Assembly: GCA_017311185.1 (NCBI GenBank)
Contig: JAESUZ010001712.1
Coordinates: forward strand, 1-64,000
Direction: 5' to 3'
Length of the DNA: 64,000 nt
Source: Proteles cristata cristata
Taxonomy: Eukaryota; Chordata; Mammalia; Carnivora; Hyaenidae
The position numbers and the translations under genes are program-made. Positions within the stretch are counted from its first letter, which is position 1. The number at the start of each line of letters is the position of its first letter. Below, one piece after another: positions 34,814 to 45,060 of this stretch. A model generated the notes under the pieces. The model did not search any database and was not told the DNA's origin. It was given only the letters and a program-made list of their open reading frames with translations.

Positions 34814-35072
34814 GTAATCATTTTGGTTCTTTTTAAATAAAATTTTAATGTTCATTTCTTTTTGAGAGAGAGAAATAGAGAGAGCGAGCATGAGACAGCA
34901 GGAGAGGAGCAGAGAGGGAGACACAGAATCCGGAGGAGGCTCTAGACTCTGAGCTTTCTGCACAGAGTCCGATGCAGGGTTCAAATCATGAACCGTGATA
35001 TCATGACCTGAGCCGAAGTTAGATGCTTAATCAACTGAGCTACCCAGGCGCCCCGTGACCATTTTGGTTCTT
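34814..35072 (-). mobile_element. tRNA-Lys SINE with 18-bp TSD
   Basis: Minus-strand SINE 34832-35054 with head ending GGCGCCCC. The flanks GTAATCATTTTGGTTCTT (34814-34831) and GTGACCATTTTGGTTCTT (35055-35072) differ at two positions. The body is CT-variant rich, and the variable site is degraded (GAGCTTTCTGCAC). Confidence 0.93.
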
Positions 35073-36452
35073 AAAATATGTTGTAATATCAGATGACTTG
35101 TTCTTTTCCAGTTCCATGGTTCCTTCCTGGGCCTGGAAGTGGTAGAGGAGGGTGGTCCAGGTAGAACTGAAATTGGGGGAATTGTTCAGAGACACCAGTC
35201 GGTACCAGTCACTCTTCGAAGTGAAGCCCGTAAGAAAGATTCATAAAGACACCAGTTTTACGTCACATAATCTCAGACTTCTGTGCTTGGATGTGTTAAT
35301 GACATTTTGCCCTGATATTACTAATTAGAAATTAGAAATTTCATTTAAATCCTTTGCCCAATAATTATGCCATCTTTTCCTTCAGCATATATTAAGCTGC
35401 TTCACTTAACAAGGGCTTAGACATTCATTCTTCTTTAAATATTAGCCAATATTTTGAAAGATGGAGTGTGTCCAGTTTTTCGGCATTTATGGGATATTTT
35501 TTGAAAGAAGTACCTAATCATAAATGATAAACAATAGAAAGCAGAAGTATTTCGTTGTTTTTTGTGAAGACTACAGTGAACTAAGAAAACTTGAAACATC
35601 ATACCAAATAATCACACTTAAGGCATCTGTTGTACTTATATCACAAAAGGAAGTCTCATTGTGTGAGTGTATGTGTGCGCACATCGAATGAGAGGGAGGT
35701 CACAACTGTGTGTGAAAATGGAACTTACTTTTCCCTTCTCCCCTAGTTCTTCAGAAATGTGTCCACTGCTGTCCTTTGGTTGTGACCCCCATTCCTTGTC
35801 TACCTCCTTCTAAGCCTTGTCATCAGCACAGACATATCTGAAGTCTTTACATACTCCATCTGAAAATAGTTAATAGTCCATGGAGCTGATAACCCATGTG
35901 GTGGTTGACTGTAGGGCCAATGGAAAGTATTTAAATACTTTCACATCCAAAATAACTTAGTCCAATTGTTATAAAAAGAGTGACTGATAGAAACAGAAAA
36001 GACTGACTGGACCCTTAACCCATTGCAGGGTATAAATTAAAGGCTGTCTTTGGCTATTTTAACTTAGTCCAGACATTTTACACAATTATTGTCTCAACAG
36101 AGCAGAAGAATAAAAGGAGCTTGCTTCCTTTGCCACATCTTTTCTTTCTTACCATCTCTGATATATGGGTGGAGGTGGGAGAGGATAAGGGGAGCAAAGA
36201 AAGAGGGAGAGACAGAGAGAGACAGTTGTAGACATAGAGAGAGGAGCATTTCACTTTATTAGTTTGGAGAATTAACCTGAAAGGGAATCTAAGTTACATG
36301 GCTACTTAAAACATCCCTCATGTTAATTTATCCAGAAATCTCCAGTTAGCAATAAAACATTATGAATCTAGAGGCACAAAAAGTTCCGTTTGTTACCAAG
36401 GAAATGAAGTTTGTGTCTTGAGAAGTAACAATAACTAAAAGAATGTTCTTTA
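35073..36452. other. Unique-looking stretch, no gene
   Basis: No gene or named transposon seen. A purine-rich (GA)n-like low-complexity patch lies at 36160-36248 and a TG-rich patch near 35660-35690. Confidence 0.5.
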
Positions 36453-36675
36453 AAATGATGGCTTGAGGGGCACCTGGGTGGCCGAGTCGGTTAAGCATCT
36501 GAGTCTTGATCTCATGGCTTTGTGAGTTTGAACTCCACATGGGGCTCTGTGCTGACTGTGCAGAGCCTGCTTGGGATTCTCTCTCTCTCCCTCTCTGCCT
36601 CTCCCTGACTCGCCCTGGTCTCTGTCTCTCTGAAAAATGAATTAAGTAGAAAAAAATTTTTAAATGATAGTTTGA
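36453..36675 (+). mobile_element. tRNA-Lys SINE with TSD
   Basis: Plus-strand SINE 36467-36661 from GGGGCACCTGGGTGGCCGAG to an A-rich tail. Flanks AAATGATGGCTTGA (36453-36466) and AAATGATAGTTTGA (36662-36675). The antisense frame at 36346-36540 is a shadow. Confidence 0.92.
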
Positions 36676-39052
36676 CCCTTCTGACCTATGAATTGTTTTT
36701 AAGGTAAAGAAAATTACAAGCTGAAGAGATACTCACCTGTCTAGTTATGTTTTTTGTTACTTGGGCTGCCTTCTTGGGCTGCTGTTTAAAGGATTAGAAT
36801 AAAGCTTACCTTCTGTGTGTTTTTGAAACACCCCACTGATCAGCCTCCGAGAAAAATGCCCTGGTGTATCATATTTCTAACACTTAAAGATCTAATTGGG
36901 ATATTGTTCTGTACATGCTGTTAGACACTGTAGTGACAAGAAGAGTCGTAGCCCACATTGGCTACAAGCCAACACATACCTTCCCTGAAAAAGTGCAGGA
37001 TAATTAAAGTTCAACTGGGAGACAGCCCTACAGACCAGACCATGCACAGAAATAGCCGGCAAGAAAGAGCTGCTGAGAGCATGCTCCTTGGGAACCTCAG
37101 CAGCTCCTTCCTACATTCACTTTCCTTTTCTTTTCAAATAGAGGCATTTTCTTTTTTACCATCTGAGGTATTTTATTCTTTTTCCCCCCACTTATTGACT
37201 GTTTTGTGAGAAGTTGCAAATTAAAAAAAATTAAGCTCCCATCTCCCTCAATCGCTGAGGCAAAATTACCTGAAGAACAATACTCTTAGGAGATCAGAGG
37301 TATGATTTCATAAAAATGTAAAGGCAAGAGGCATTTTTGAAGCTTCATTTCAATTACAAATGGAGAGCTAGGAACCAAATAAAATGCAGGGGGTATTTTT
37401 ACATCAGTCACAATTCCTATTCACACAGCCTTTTTAAATGTGCATAGGCCTTTCACGCAGAGCCACTCAAATGCCCTCACATAGCCGGTTATGCAAGTAA
37501 CTCAGGAAGGCGTTGGGGTTGTAGAAGACGTGACCTGACCCCCGGGGAAGCTCGGTTACCTTTCCAGCAGAACCATTTAAAAAATAGTTTTTCCACTCAT
37601 TTTTTTTAAACCACAATTTTGTGCGAATCATCAAGCCCTGGGAGCCTCTGAGTAGCTGGTACCCACAGTGAAATCTAAAGGATTTACACTGAAACTTCCC
37701 AGCACCACTAAAGGGAACAATGCATATAAATCCCTTTTGCGGTGATGGGGAAATGGGATCCTTAGAAAGCTCCTTCCCTATTCAATGAAACCTGCCAATT
37801 TTTTACTCTTAAAATATGATTCCGTCCATAGGGCAACTTCAGAACAGTTTCTGCACATTTCTTTAGATCACGTGTAAATCAAGTGCTGTTTGGCAGATAC
37901 TACGAGTAAATCAACCCTATTTTTATTCCTTCTTTTTTAATAGAAGTCATTTGCAAGATCAATTTCTGATTCTGCAGAACTCCCTTGACCAGGTTAAACC
38001 CTGGCTGGCTCGCTTTTTTTTAATTTTGGTTTGCTTTTCCCTACGTGACCCTCAGGAAACATGCTGATAGTCTAAGTTCAGTGCACAATCGCCTGGCAAG
38101 GTCACATGGAGAGTTATAACAGACAGGCATCTATTTATTTATACATGTTGCCATGCTATGCTGAGTTAGCCTCAGCACATTCAAGTTTTTAAATCATATA
38201 ACTTGCTTTCAAATCAACTTTCTCAAGACAGCTGAAGGATTCGAGTCAATAGATACCCTAATGTTTTTTTTTTAATTAAATCTCTTTATAGGTCACTTAA
38301 TGATTGTTAGGATGCTTGATGCAGACCCCAGGTGGAAGACTGTCTGCAAAGCATAAAGAATGAGCTGCTCTCCTTCTGCCACAGCCTCTGCTGATTTACA
38401 ACCACTTTGTGTTTGATGTTGGACAGGATAATTTCATCAGTCTCCAACCCTTGTGATCACGTCCCAAAATGACTCGTCAGGTGAAGCCCTGGCGGAAGAT
38501 TGCTTGTCACCTGTAGGAAGTAGCTGTCTGTTCTGAGTACTCTTTCCTCATAAATGTAATCATCTGTTAGTTATTCATTGAGCTATACTTCATGGGCTCG
38601 ATGGAGTGGTGAGGGCAAGGGACCAACCGCTCACAGGGAAAATGCATAGAAACAACACTCTGTCCCATTGCGTTTTTTTTCTTCTTCTCTCTCATCTCTT
38701 TCTAATGTTGAGAGGAAGAAGGTGGTATGTAGGTTCATTGTTGAAGGTTACTATGGAAAACATCCACTTAAGATGGATGTACACTTAAGAATTTTTTTTT
38801 AATTTTTAAAAATTTTACAAGTGAGAAAATAGATTTAGAGATGGTCATTTGCCGAATGTCAGATGGTTTGTCCAGTTTGCCTGATTTTCATCTCTATTCC
38901 TGACCAGTAGCAGTGTTCCAGAATAAGTCATCATATTCAGCGAGGTGGCATAATTGTTACTCTTATACTTTGTAGCCTAATCTGGAATGAAAGAATTTAT
39001 TTAGGCATCATGTTTAATTTCATCCAATTTCTAAAGAGCCACTTCATTTATT
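36676..39052. other. Repeat-poor block, candidate conserved non-coding DNA
   Basis: Some 2.4 kb without a recognisable repeat. The part 37400-38460 has balanced composition, scattered CpG and binding-site-like phrases, including GACGTGACCTGACCC near 37530. No frame looks real: 36958-37209 (83 residues) and 38606-38788 are motif-free. Regulatory function is inference. Confidence 0.45.
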
Positions 39053-39292
39053 CATTTATTTAAAAAAATTTTTTTTTATTTTTATTTATTTCGAGGAGAG
39101 AGAGAGAGACAGCGTGAAGAGGGGAGGGTCAGAGAGAAAGGGAGTCACAGACTCTGAAACAGGCTCCAGGCTCTGAGCTGGCAGTCAGCACAGAGCCTGA
39201 TGCGGGGCTCGAACCCACTACCGCGAGATCATGACCTAAGCGAAAGTCGGACGCTTAACCGACTAAGCCATCCAGGCGCCCCCATTTATTTT
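39053..39292 (-). mobile_element. tRNA-Lys SINE (young form) in the tail of a short SINE
   Basis: Minus-strand SINE at about 39063-39282: T-rich tail, GA-rich body, head ending GGCGCC. CATTTATTTA (39053-39062) and CATTTATTTT (39283-39292) flank it. It has the long variable site (GAGCTGGCAGTCAGCAC) and CGAGGAGAGAG before the body, as in the other young copies. Confidence 0.88.
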
Positions 39293-39394
39293 TAAAATTT
39301 ATTTAAGTAATCTCTACACCCCAACGTGAGCTGAAACTCATGACCCCAAGATCAAAAGTTATATGCTCCTTTGACTGAGCCAGCCAGGCACCCC
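39283..39394 (-). mobile_element. Short tRNA-Lys SINE hosting a younger SINE
   Basis: A short-class head and B-box region (AAGTAATCTCTACACCCCAA through GAGCCAGCCAGGCACCCC). The younger SINE at 39063-39282 inserted in its T-rich tail. A CATT-rich run on each side (39045-39060; 39395-39409) may be the older element's own duplication. Confidence 0.8.
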
Positions 39395-39404
39395 TCATTC
39401 ATTC

Positions 39405-39640
39405 ATTCATGTTTTGATCCAACACCTATTAAGCTTCTATTATATGCCATGAACAGGGGATATGCTGATAGACAGGTAGATGTGGCCACTACACTTGTGG
39501 GGCTCACCCAAGGGGCCAGATTATACTATAAATTTCTCCAGTGACTGTATGATTACTACCTGTAAGGACTCAGAGAAGTCAATGGTAATGAGTGTGTTTA
39601 GTCAGAGTGGCTGAAGAAAGCCTACAGATGATAGGACACT
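39405..39640 (-). mobile_element. L2 LINE relic, antisense
   Basis: ATCCAACACCTATTAAGCTT, CTATTATATGCCATGAACAG, CTACACTTGTGGGGCTCACC and CAGAGAAGTCAATGGTAATG follow antisense L2 from its 3' end inward. Decayed. Confidence 0.6.
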
Positions 39641-39669
39641 TGGGCTGGGCCATAAATGATGCCTATATC

Positions 39670-40399
39670 TTGAAAATGAATAGATTTTGCCACTCCAAAA
39701 TATGCTCCTTTGACATATTGATTATTTGGGGCTATTTTTTCATTTATTATTATTTTTTTTATTTTTGAGAGTGCAGGTGGGGAAGGAACACAGAGAGAGG
39801 GAGACAGAGGATCCGAAGCAGGCTCTGGACTGACAGCAGAGAGCCTGATGTGAAACTTGAACTCACAAACTACAAGATCATGATCTGAGCCCAAGTCAGA
39901 CACTCAATCAGCTGAACCACCCAGGCATTCCTGGGCTGATTATTTTTAAGAAAGAGACATATGAAAAACTCTAAAAACTGAGTAGAAATTACCCTTTTGT
40001 AAGAGACATTTACATGTATAAAAGAAATCTCCTTTGTCCCCCTTCTGTATCAGGAAGAAGGGGATGACTCAATTTCTAGAAACTCTTATTGATGAAAAAG
40101 CCACTAATTTTTATCTGCCTTGCAACTTAACCCTTGCTTACTGTGTTTTTCCTGGTGACCTCCCATAACTCACTCCCCACCCCCAATCTTCTGTCTTTAG
40201 CTAATGATGGTATTTGAGGTGAAAGCTTCTGACATTTTTGGCAATTACTTGGTTTCCGTGGTTCTCTTTCATGTATACAAAAGGTATACATGTTATTAAA
40301 CTTCTGTTTGTTTTTCTCCTGTTGATCTTATGTCAGTTTAATTATTAGACCAGTCAAAGAACCCAGAAGGAAAGAAGGGAAAACCTTTCTGCCCCTACA
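39670..40399 (+). mobile_element. ERV1-type LTR, interrupted by a SINE
   Basis: Probable 5' LTR. It begins near GATTTTGCCACTCCAAAATA and resumes after the SINE with AAGAAAGAGACATATGAAAA and a GGAAGAAGGGGATGACTCAA block. There is an ATTAAA-type polyadenylation signal in GTTATTAAACTTC near 40290, and the LTR ends CCCCTACA at 40399, where the leader starts. The order U3, polyadenylation signal, U5 and a terminal CA supports an LTR. The family name is not assigned. Confidence 0.6.
39737..39931 (-). mobile_element. Degraded tRNA-Lys SINE within the LTR
   Basis: Minus-strand SINE: T-rich tail, GGGAGACAGAGGATCCGAAG body and a decayed head ending ACCACCCAGGCATTCC. GGGGCTATTTTTT on the left and GGGCTGATTATTTTT on the right are probably a decayed duplication. 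Frame 39622-39903 is an artefact of it. Confidence 0.85.
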
Positions 40400-41305
40400 G
40401 TTTAGTGACCCAGATGGGACCTTCCCTGGCTGGGCACTGCTCACTCTGAGGCTGCTGCAGATGAGAGCTACTGGGACCCTTACCAGAGCCTGCAGGAGGT
40501 GAGAATTCTTACCATGTTAGTCTCTGCCTGTAAGGTCTGTTGGCAGCAAAAGTGCTGGGGGTTTTCCCCTTTTCCCAAATTTAGATTAGCAAGAGAAAAT
40601 ATTTGTGTGAACTCATTCCATGGGTACAGCAACTCTGGTAAGGGTTTGTTGTAAGTACTCTTGTTTTTGTTGGGCCCTTTACCCTCAGAGATGGTCATTG
40701 TTGTTTTCTGAGCTGTTTGTCCTAAGGAGGAAAACCGTAATCAGAAGAGGTTTTCCTTTTGTCTTGTTCTCTGTTCTTAGAGCTTGGCTTTGTGACCAGG
40801 GAGGACATTCTCTCTGGTCTCTGTCATCCAGAAGCTACACGTACCATTGTGCATCTTGGTGGCCAGTTGAATAGACTGGAGTTCCCAGATATGAAATCAC
40901 AAGCAGCATTCTCTTTGTCTGTCTGTGCCAGCTCTCAGAGGATTTGGTCATAAGGGGTCCCGGTCCATAAGGGGCCTTGGTCATCTCAATTTTGCTGCCT
41001 TGTTAGTGCTGGAAAAGTCCTATTGCTGTAGCACCTGCCTGGTGTCACAGGTTATCAGATCTGTGACTTAAGGTGTCTCATGTTCCCATAAGAGACTGGA
41101 CATATTGTGTTCACTTCACAGCTCTTACCATCTGTGATGATGAAGGGATTTCTAGGAGTAAACTTTCTGGAGATTGTGCAGGCTGCATGTTTTGTACTCT
41201 TTTGTGCGATGCCTTTTGCATCCTTGGTTTAGCCATTAAGAGGTGCAAGAGATTAATAGACCCTACTTGTCAATGGCCAGAATGGGAGAACTTCAATATT
41301 TGACA

Positions 41306-41562
41306 ACATTTGTTTTTTAAAAATTTTTAAATGTTTTATTTAGTTCTGAGAGAGAGAGAGACAGCATGAGCAGGGGGAGGGTCAGAGAGAGAGAGAGAGA
41401 GAGAGAGAGACACAGAATCCGAAGACAAGCTCCAGGCTCTGAGCTACCTATCAGCACAGAGCCCAACGCAGGGCTTGAACCCACCAACTGTGAGATCATG
41501 ACCTGAACTGAAGTTGGACACTTAACCGACTGAGCCACCCAGGTGCCCCGACATTTGCTTTT
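41306..41562 (-). mobile_element. tRNA-Lys SINE with TSD
   Basis: Minus-strand SINE 41318-41550 with a (GA)n-expanded body (near 41385-41410) and head ending GGTGCCCC. Flanks ACATTTGTTTTT (41306-41317) and ACATTTGCTTTT (41551-41562). The variable site is GAGCTACCTATCAGCAC, a longer form. The frame 41317-41538 is the SINE. Confidence 0.93.
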
Positions 41563-41617
41563 AGAGAGCTCTCATCATAAAAGATTGTTCCTTAGTATGT
41601 AGGGAAAGACTTAGTTA

Positions 41618-41852
41618 AAAAGTAAATACAGGGGCGCCTGAGTGGCTGGGTCGGTTCAGCATTCAACTCTTGGTTTTGACTCACGTCATAATCTTATGGT
41701 TCCTGAGATTGAGCCCCATGTGGGACTCAATGCTGACAGTGTGAAACCTGCTTGGAATTCTCTCTCTCTTCCTCTCTCACTGCTGCCCCGACTTGTGCGG
41801 GCTCTCTCTCCCGAAACAAATAAATAAATAAACGTAAAAAAAAGTGAACACA
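41618..41852 (+). mobile_element. tRNA-Lys SINE (older form) with TSD
   Basis: Plus-strand SINE 41631-41839 from GGGGCGCCTGAGTGGCTGGG to (AAAT)n and A-rich tail. Flanks AAAAGTAAATACA (41618-41630) and AAAAGTGAACACA (41840-41852). Frames 41642-41827 and 41686-41964 arise from it. Confidence 0.93.
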
Positions 41853-42535
41853 AAGGAATGTAATGGTGAGCCTTAGGGACTCCTTTAACAAGACAAACTG
41901 AAATTAGAACAAAAACTAATGTCTTCATCCAGTGTAAATCCCTCTTCTCAAAATCGGGCTCCATCTGCCTATTTTAGCCTCTCTTTTCCCACAAGATTTG
42001 CAGAGAGCCTTCTGACCTGATCTCCAGGCCCAGGGTACATCAGCTGCTCATGTAATACTGAAGGCCAGGACATATGTTCAGCAGAAGCACCTAAGATGGG
42101 CAGTAGGGCTCTGTCCCTTCCGATCCCTCTTGCTTTCCTGGGCTCTGCTCTCAGGCTCAGCCAGCTTCAGGCCTTCCTAGAAATACCCTTTGCAGATGTA
42201 TCCTAGACTTCTGCCACAAAAAAAATTCATGTCCCCTGGACAGCAGCAGATCTTTTAAAATATAAAAACATTTGGTTGGAAATCTCCCTGTTGTAAAGAA
42301 GCAAGTTAAATGGAAAGACAGGTGAGTCCTCAATATTCAGGCAACCATCCAATTCTTCTGGGAATTGGAAATAACTCTCATGGTCTTACACATCTGCACA
42401 GCAGCAGAAATGTGGCTCTAGAAGCAATTCAAAGCTCACCTATCCTGATCAATCCCCAAACCTGCCCTATGCACCTCACAAGGCTTAGAGATACTGTAAG
42501 AGATCAGAACATTGGAAACGGATTTGTTTTGCATT

Positions 42536-42779
42536 AAAAAAGGAACAATTTTGGGGCGCCTGGGTGGCTTAGTCGGTTAAGCGTCCGACTTTCGCTTAGG
42601 TCATGATCTCGCGGTTCGTGGGTTCGAGCCCGCGTCGGGCTCTGTGCTGACTGCCAGCTCGGAGCCTGGAGCCTGTTTCAGTCTGTGACTCCCTCTCTCT
42701 TGACCCTCCCCTGTTCACGCTGTCTCTCTCTCTCTCTCTCCTAGAAATAAACATTAAAAAAAAAAAAAGGAACAATTTT
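42536..42779 (+). mobile_element. Near-pristine tRNA-Lys SINE with 17-bp exact TSD
   Basis: The best-preserved SINE in the window, 42553-42762. It has the head GGGGCGCCTGGGTGGCTTAG, a Pol III A box TGGCTTAGTCGG at 42565-42576, a B box GGTTCGAGCC at 42621-42630, a CT-rich body and an A-rich tail. The duplication AAAAAAGGAACAATTTT is identical at 42536-42552 and 42763-42779. Retained CpGs and exact flanks suggest a recent insertion. It has the long variable site CTGACTGCCAGCTC and the CTAGAAATAAAC tail junction. Confidence 0.97.
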
Positions 42780-42903
42780 AGTTGTAATTACCTTCTACCT
42801 GTTACAGCAGGCAAACATACTCCACAACTCCTTTGTGAAAAATTGGATACTTTTTCTGTGCCTTTGTGATGTAGGTGTTAAACCGTTATCTTCTCTAGGA
42901 CCA

Positions 42904-43111
42904 AAGAATCATTTTTCTTCTTCTGAGAGAGAGAGAGAGACAGGGGAGGGTCAGAGAGGGAGATACAGAATCTGAAGCAGGCTCCAGGCTCTGAGCTAGC
43001 TGTCAGCACAGAGCCCGACACGGGGCTCGAACCCACAAACCGTGAGATCATGACCTGAGCTGAAGCCTCACGCTTAACCAACTGAGCCACCCAGGTGCCC
43101 CAAGAATCATT
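42904..43111 (-). mobile_element. tRNA-Lys SINE with TSD
   Basis: Minus-strand SINE at about 42914-43101, head ending GGTGCCCC. Flanks begin AAGAATCATT at 42904 and 43102. Its T-tail is very short (TTTCTTCTTC). The variable site is GAGCTAGCTGTCAGCAC, carrying an AGCT duplication. Frame 42878-43090 is the SINE. Confidence 0.92.
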
Positions 43112-44281
43112 CTTTTACATGCACACTTTAGAGAGATGATTCTTACAGGAAAAAAGAAAAAAAGGAAGAGGGAGGTATTTGTAAACCGGGCTAATGAAAA
43201 GTCTTAAATGTCTTCCCCACAAATATTAGCACAACAAGCTTTTATCTAAACAGGTAACCTTAGATCTGCCAGAAACAAAGTTTGGATCCAACTACTATTT
43301 TATAAACCAGTGAATTTTGTATTCTCATACCCATCTCATGGTGAAAATTTTAAAATAAAGCTATAAGATACATTTCTGTCTGTATGTTTATGTGTGTGTA
43401 TCAATAAATTGTATATTATATGACATAGTTTATATATAAACATATATAAATTAACTACAATATTATAGATACGGGATATTTTTCTACCTCTGAATAGTAT
43501 TGCCAAAATTAATTAATAAAGAACTTTACTTACCTGGCTTAAAAATCAAGTATTTATAAATTAACTATTCATTAAGCTCTCAGAGATATAACAGAAATGA
43601 ACCCAAATGCTTTTCAGGTTTAATGTTATCTGAAAAAGTATTTGTTATTAAACTAGTTTAAGTTTTTTGATTAGTTAAAATAGACATGTCTTTAGAGTTA
43701 TTAGCACTATAATACTTTTATTCTACATAGGTTAGGAAAGATCAAATAAGTTCATTTTATCCCCTGCAAAGTTTGACAGCAAGAAGAATTGCTGATGTGA
43801 TAGCTAGCTGTGCCCAATGTCTCATAAAGATTTCATGGGTAGTTTAAACATTATTGTTGGGGACAATGATTTAGGTAGATGTAAGTAGGATAAGAGTTTT
43901 TAGGTGAACTTTTAAGCAAAAATTATATTTTTTGTATGTATACTTAAAAATAGCTTCCAAAATCTTTTTGGCAACTTTGAACTTTAACATTTTGCTAAAT
44001 TAAATTAAAAGGTAAAAATTTATTGACTATCTAGATAATTCCCAATAAAATAATGAAACATTAATTACTGAATATAAGTTTACCTACTTTTGGCTTTCTT
44101 CTTACAGAGAAGCTAAAGATATTTGGGTCTGTTAAACATACTTAGTCTGACGTTGAGAAATTGTCTCATGGGGAAGAATATGTTTCTGGAACTTATGAAA
44201 TGTATTCATAAATTTGTCAGCCGAAAAGAAAACTGGTGTGACAGGTAGTTAGTTCACTGCTTACTACTTCATTTTCACGGG

Positions 44282-44417
44282 AAATGAAAGTATCTAAGGG
44301 TTAAGAATTCTCATATGTAAGATTAAAGCTGCCAGAAATAATGAAGGAAAAATGAAAGTATCTAAGGGTTAAGAATTCTCATATGTAAGATTAAAGCTGC
44401 CAGAAATAATGAAGGAA
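44282..44417. repeat. 68-bp perfect tandem duplication
   Basis: A unit beginning AAATGAAAGTATCTAAGGGT at 44282-44349 is repeated at 44350-44417 with no difference that I can see. It lies inside the decayed ERV-like stretch. Identical copies imply a recent duplication or an assembly artefact. Confidence 0.93.
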
Positions 44418-45060
44418 ATAACTGTGTGCAAATAAGATGTGTTTTCAGCTAAGAAAAGGTATGAGAGGATGAAAGTGCATTTTTGTTAAGAGAAAAGAAA
44501 GTAACTGTGTTTCAAAGTAAACCAGTGATTTCAAAATAGGCAAGTGGAAAATAAAGGGCAAATTGAGTAGAAAGTTAAGAAGAGAGAAAGAATTTTTATT
44601 TTGTGCAACGAAGCTGGCTAATATTGAGTTGTTTTTATAAGGGTTTTGAAAGTAAGCTATAATATTAATTGTGTACTTCTATAAAACTAAAAGTTCATTT
44701 TCTTTGATTTGCTGAACAGATAAAGTTTTCTTGGACTCTCAGTCTGCCCCTGTGAAAGGGTTTTCTTTACCTTTTAAGTATTCTGCCTAGAAAGCAAAGA
44801 TTTTGTGTTTTAATAAAGCGATTTCCTGTGCTCATTATCAGCAGGCAGGTCTTTGATTACTCGGAAAAACTAAGTCTTAACATTAAAAGGGCTAAGTTTT
44901 GATCACAACTGTGTAACCTTCTGTATTTGCCTTTGAAATCTTTTACCATCACTTGTGTTAAATAGATAATTAAGTATTGTTTCATAATGACCCGGGACCC
45001 TGTTTAGTCATGTCCGAGCTTTTTGATATTTTTGACAAACTTCCGTGGATGGTCAGGGGG

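Larger units (their letters stand above)
40400..45060 (+). mobile_element. Probable ERV leader and decayed internal region
   Basis: Immediately after the LTR end a leader-like sequence begins (GTTTAGTGACCCAGATGGGA, the primer-binding-site position), followed by non-coding leader text. A 76-residue frame at 41073-41303 ends in CQWPEWENFNI, weakly like a retroviral Gag segment, just before a SINE. No protease, polymerase or envelope frame was recognised, and I see no 3' LTR. The segment is interrupted by SINEs at 41318-41550, 41631-41839, 42553-42762 and 42914-43101. Beyond about 42800 the assignment is weak and rests on continuity. Confidence 0.4.

Noticed and set aside
41073..41303. Retroviral gag coding sequence
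   Set aside because: Only a short terminal phrase is weakly Gag-like. The frame is 76 residues and ends near a SINE, so I keep it as a note under the ERV entry.
42565..42640. Possible tRNA gene
   Set aside because: A and B boxes are present, but the sequence is the tRNA-derived head of a SINE with CT-rich body, A-tail and target-site duplication, not a tRNA gene.
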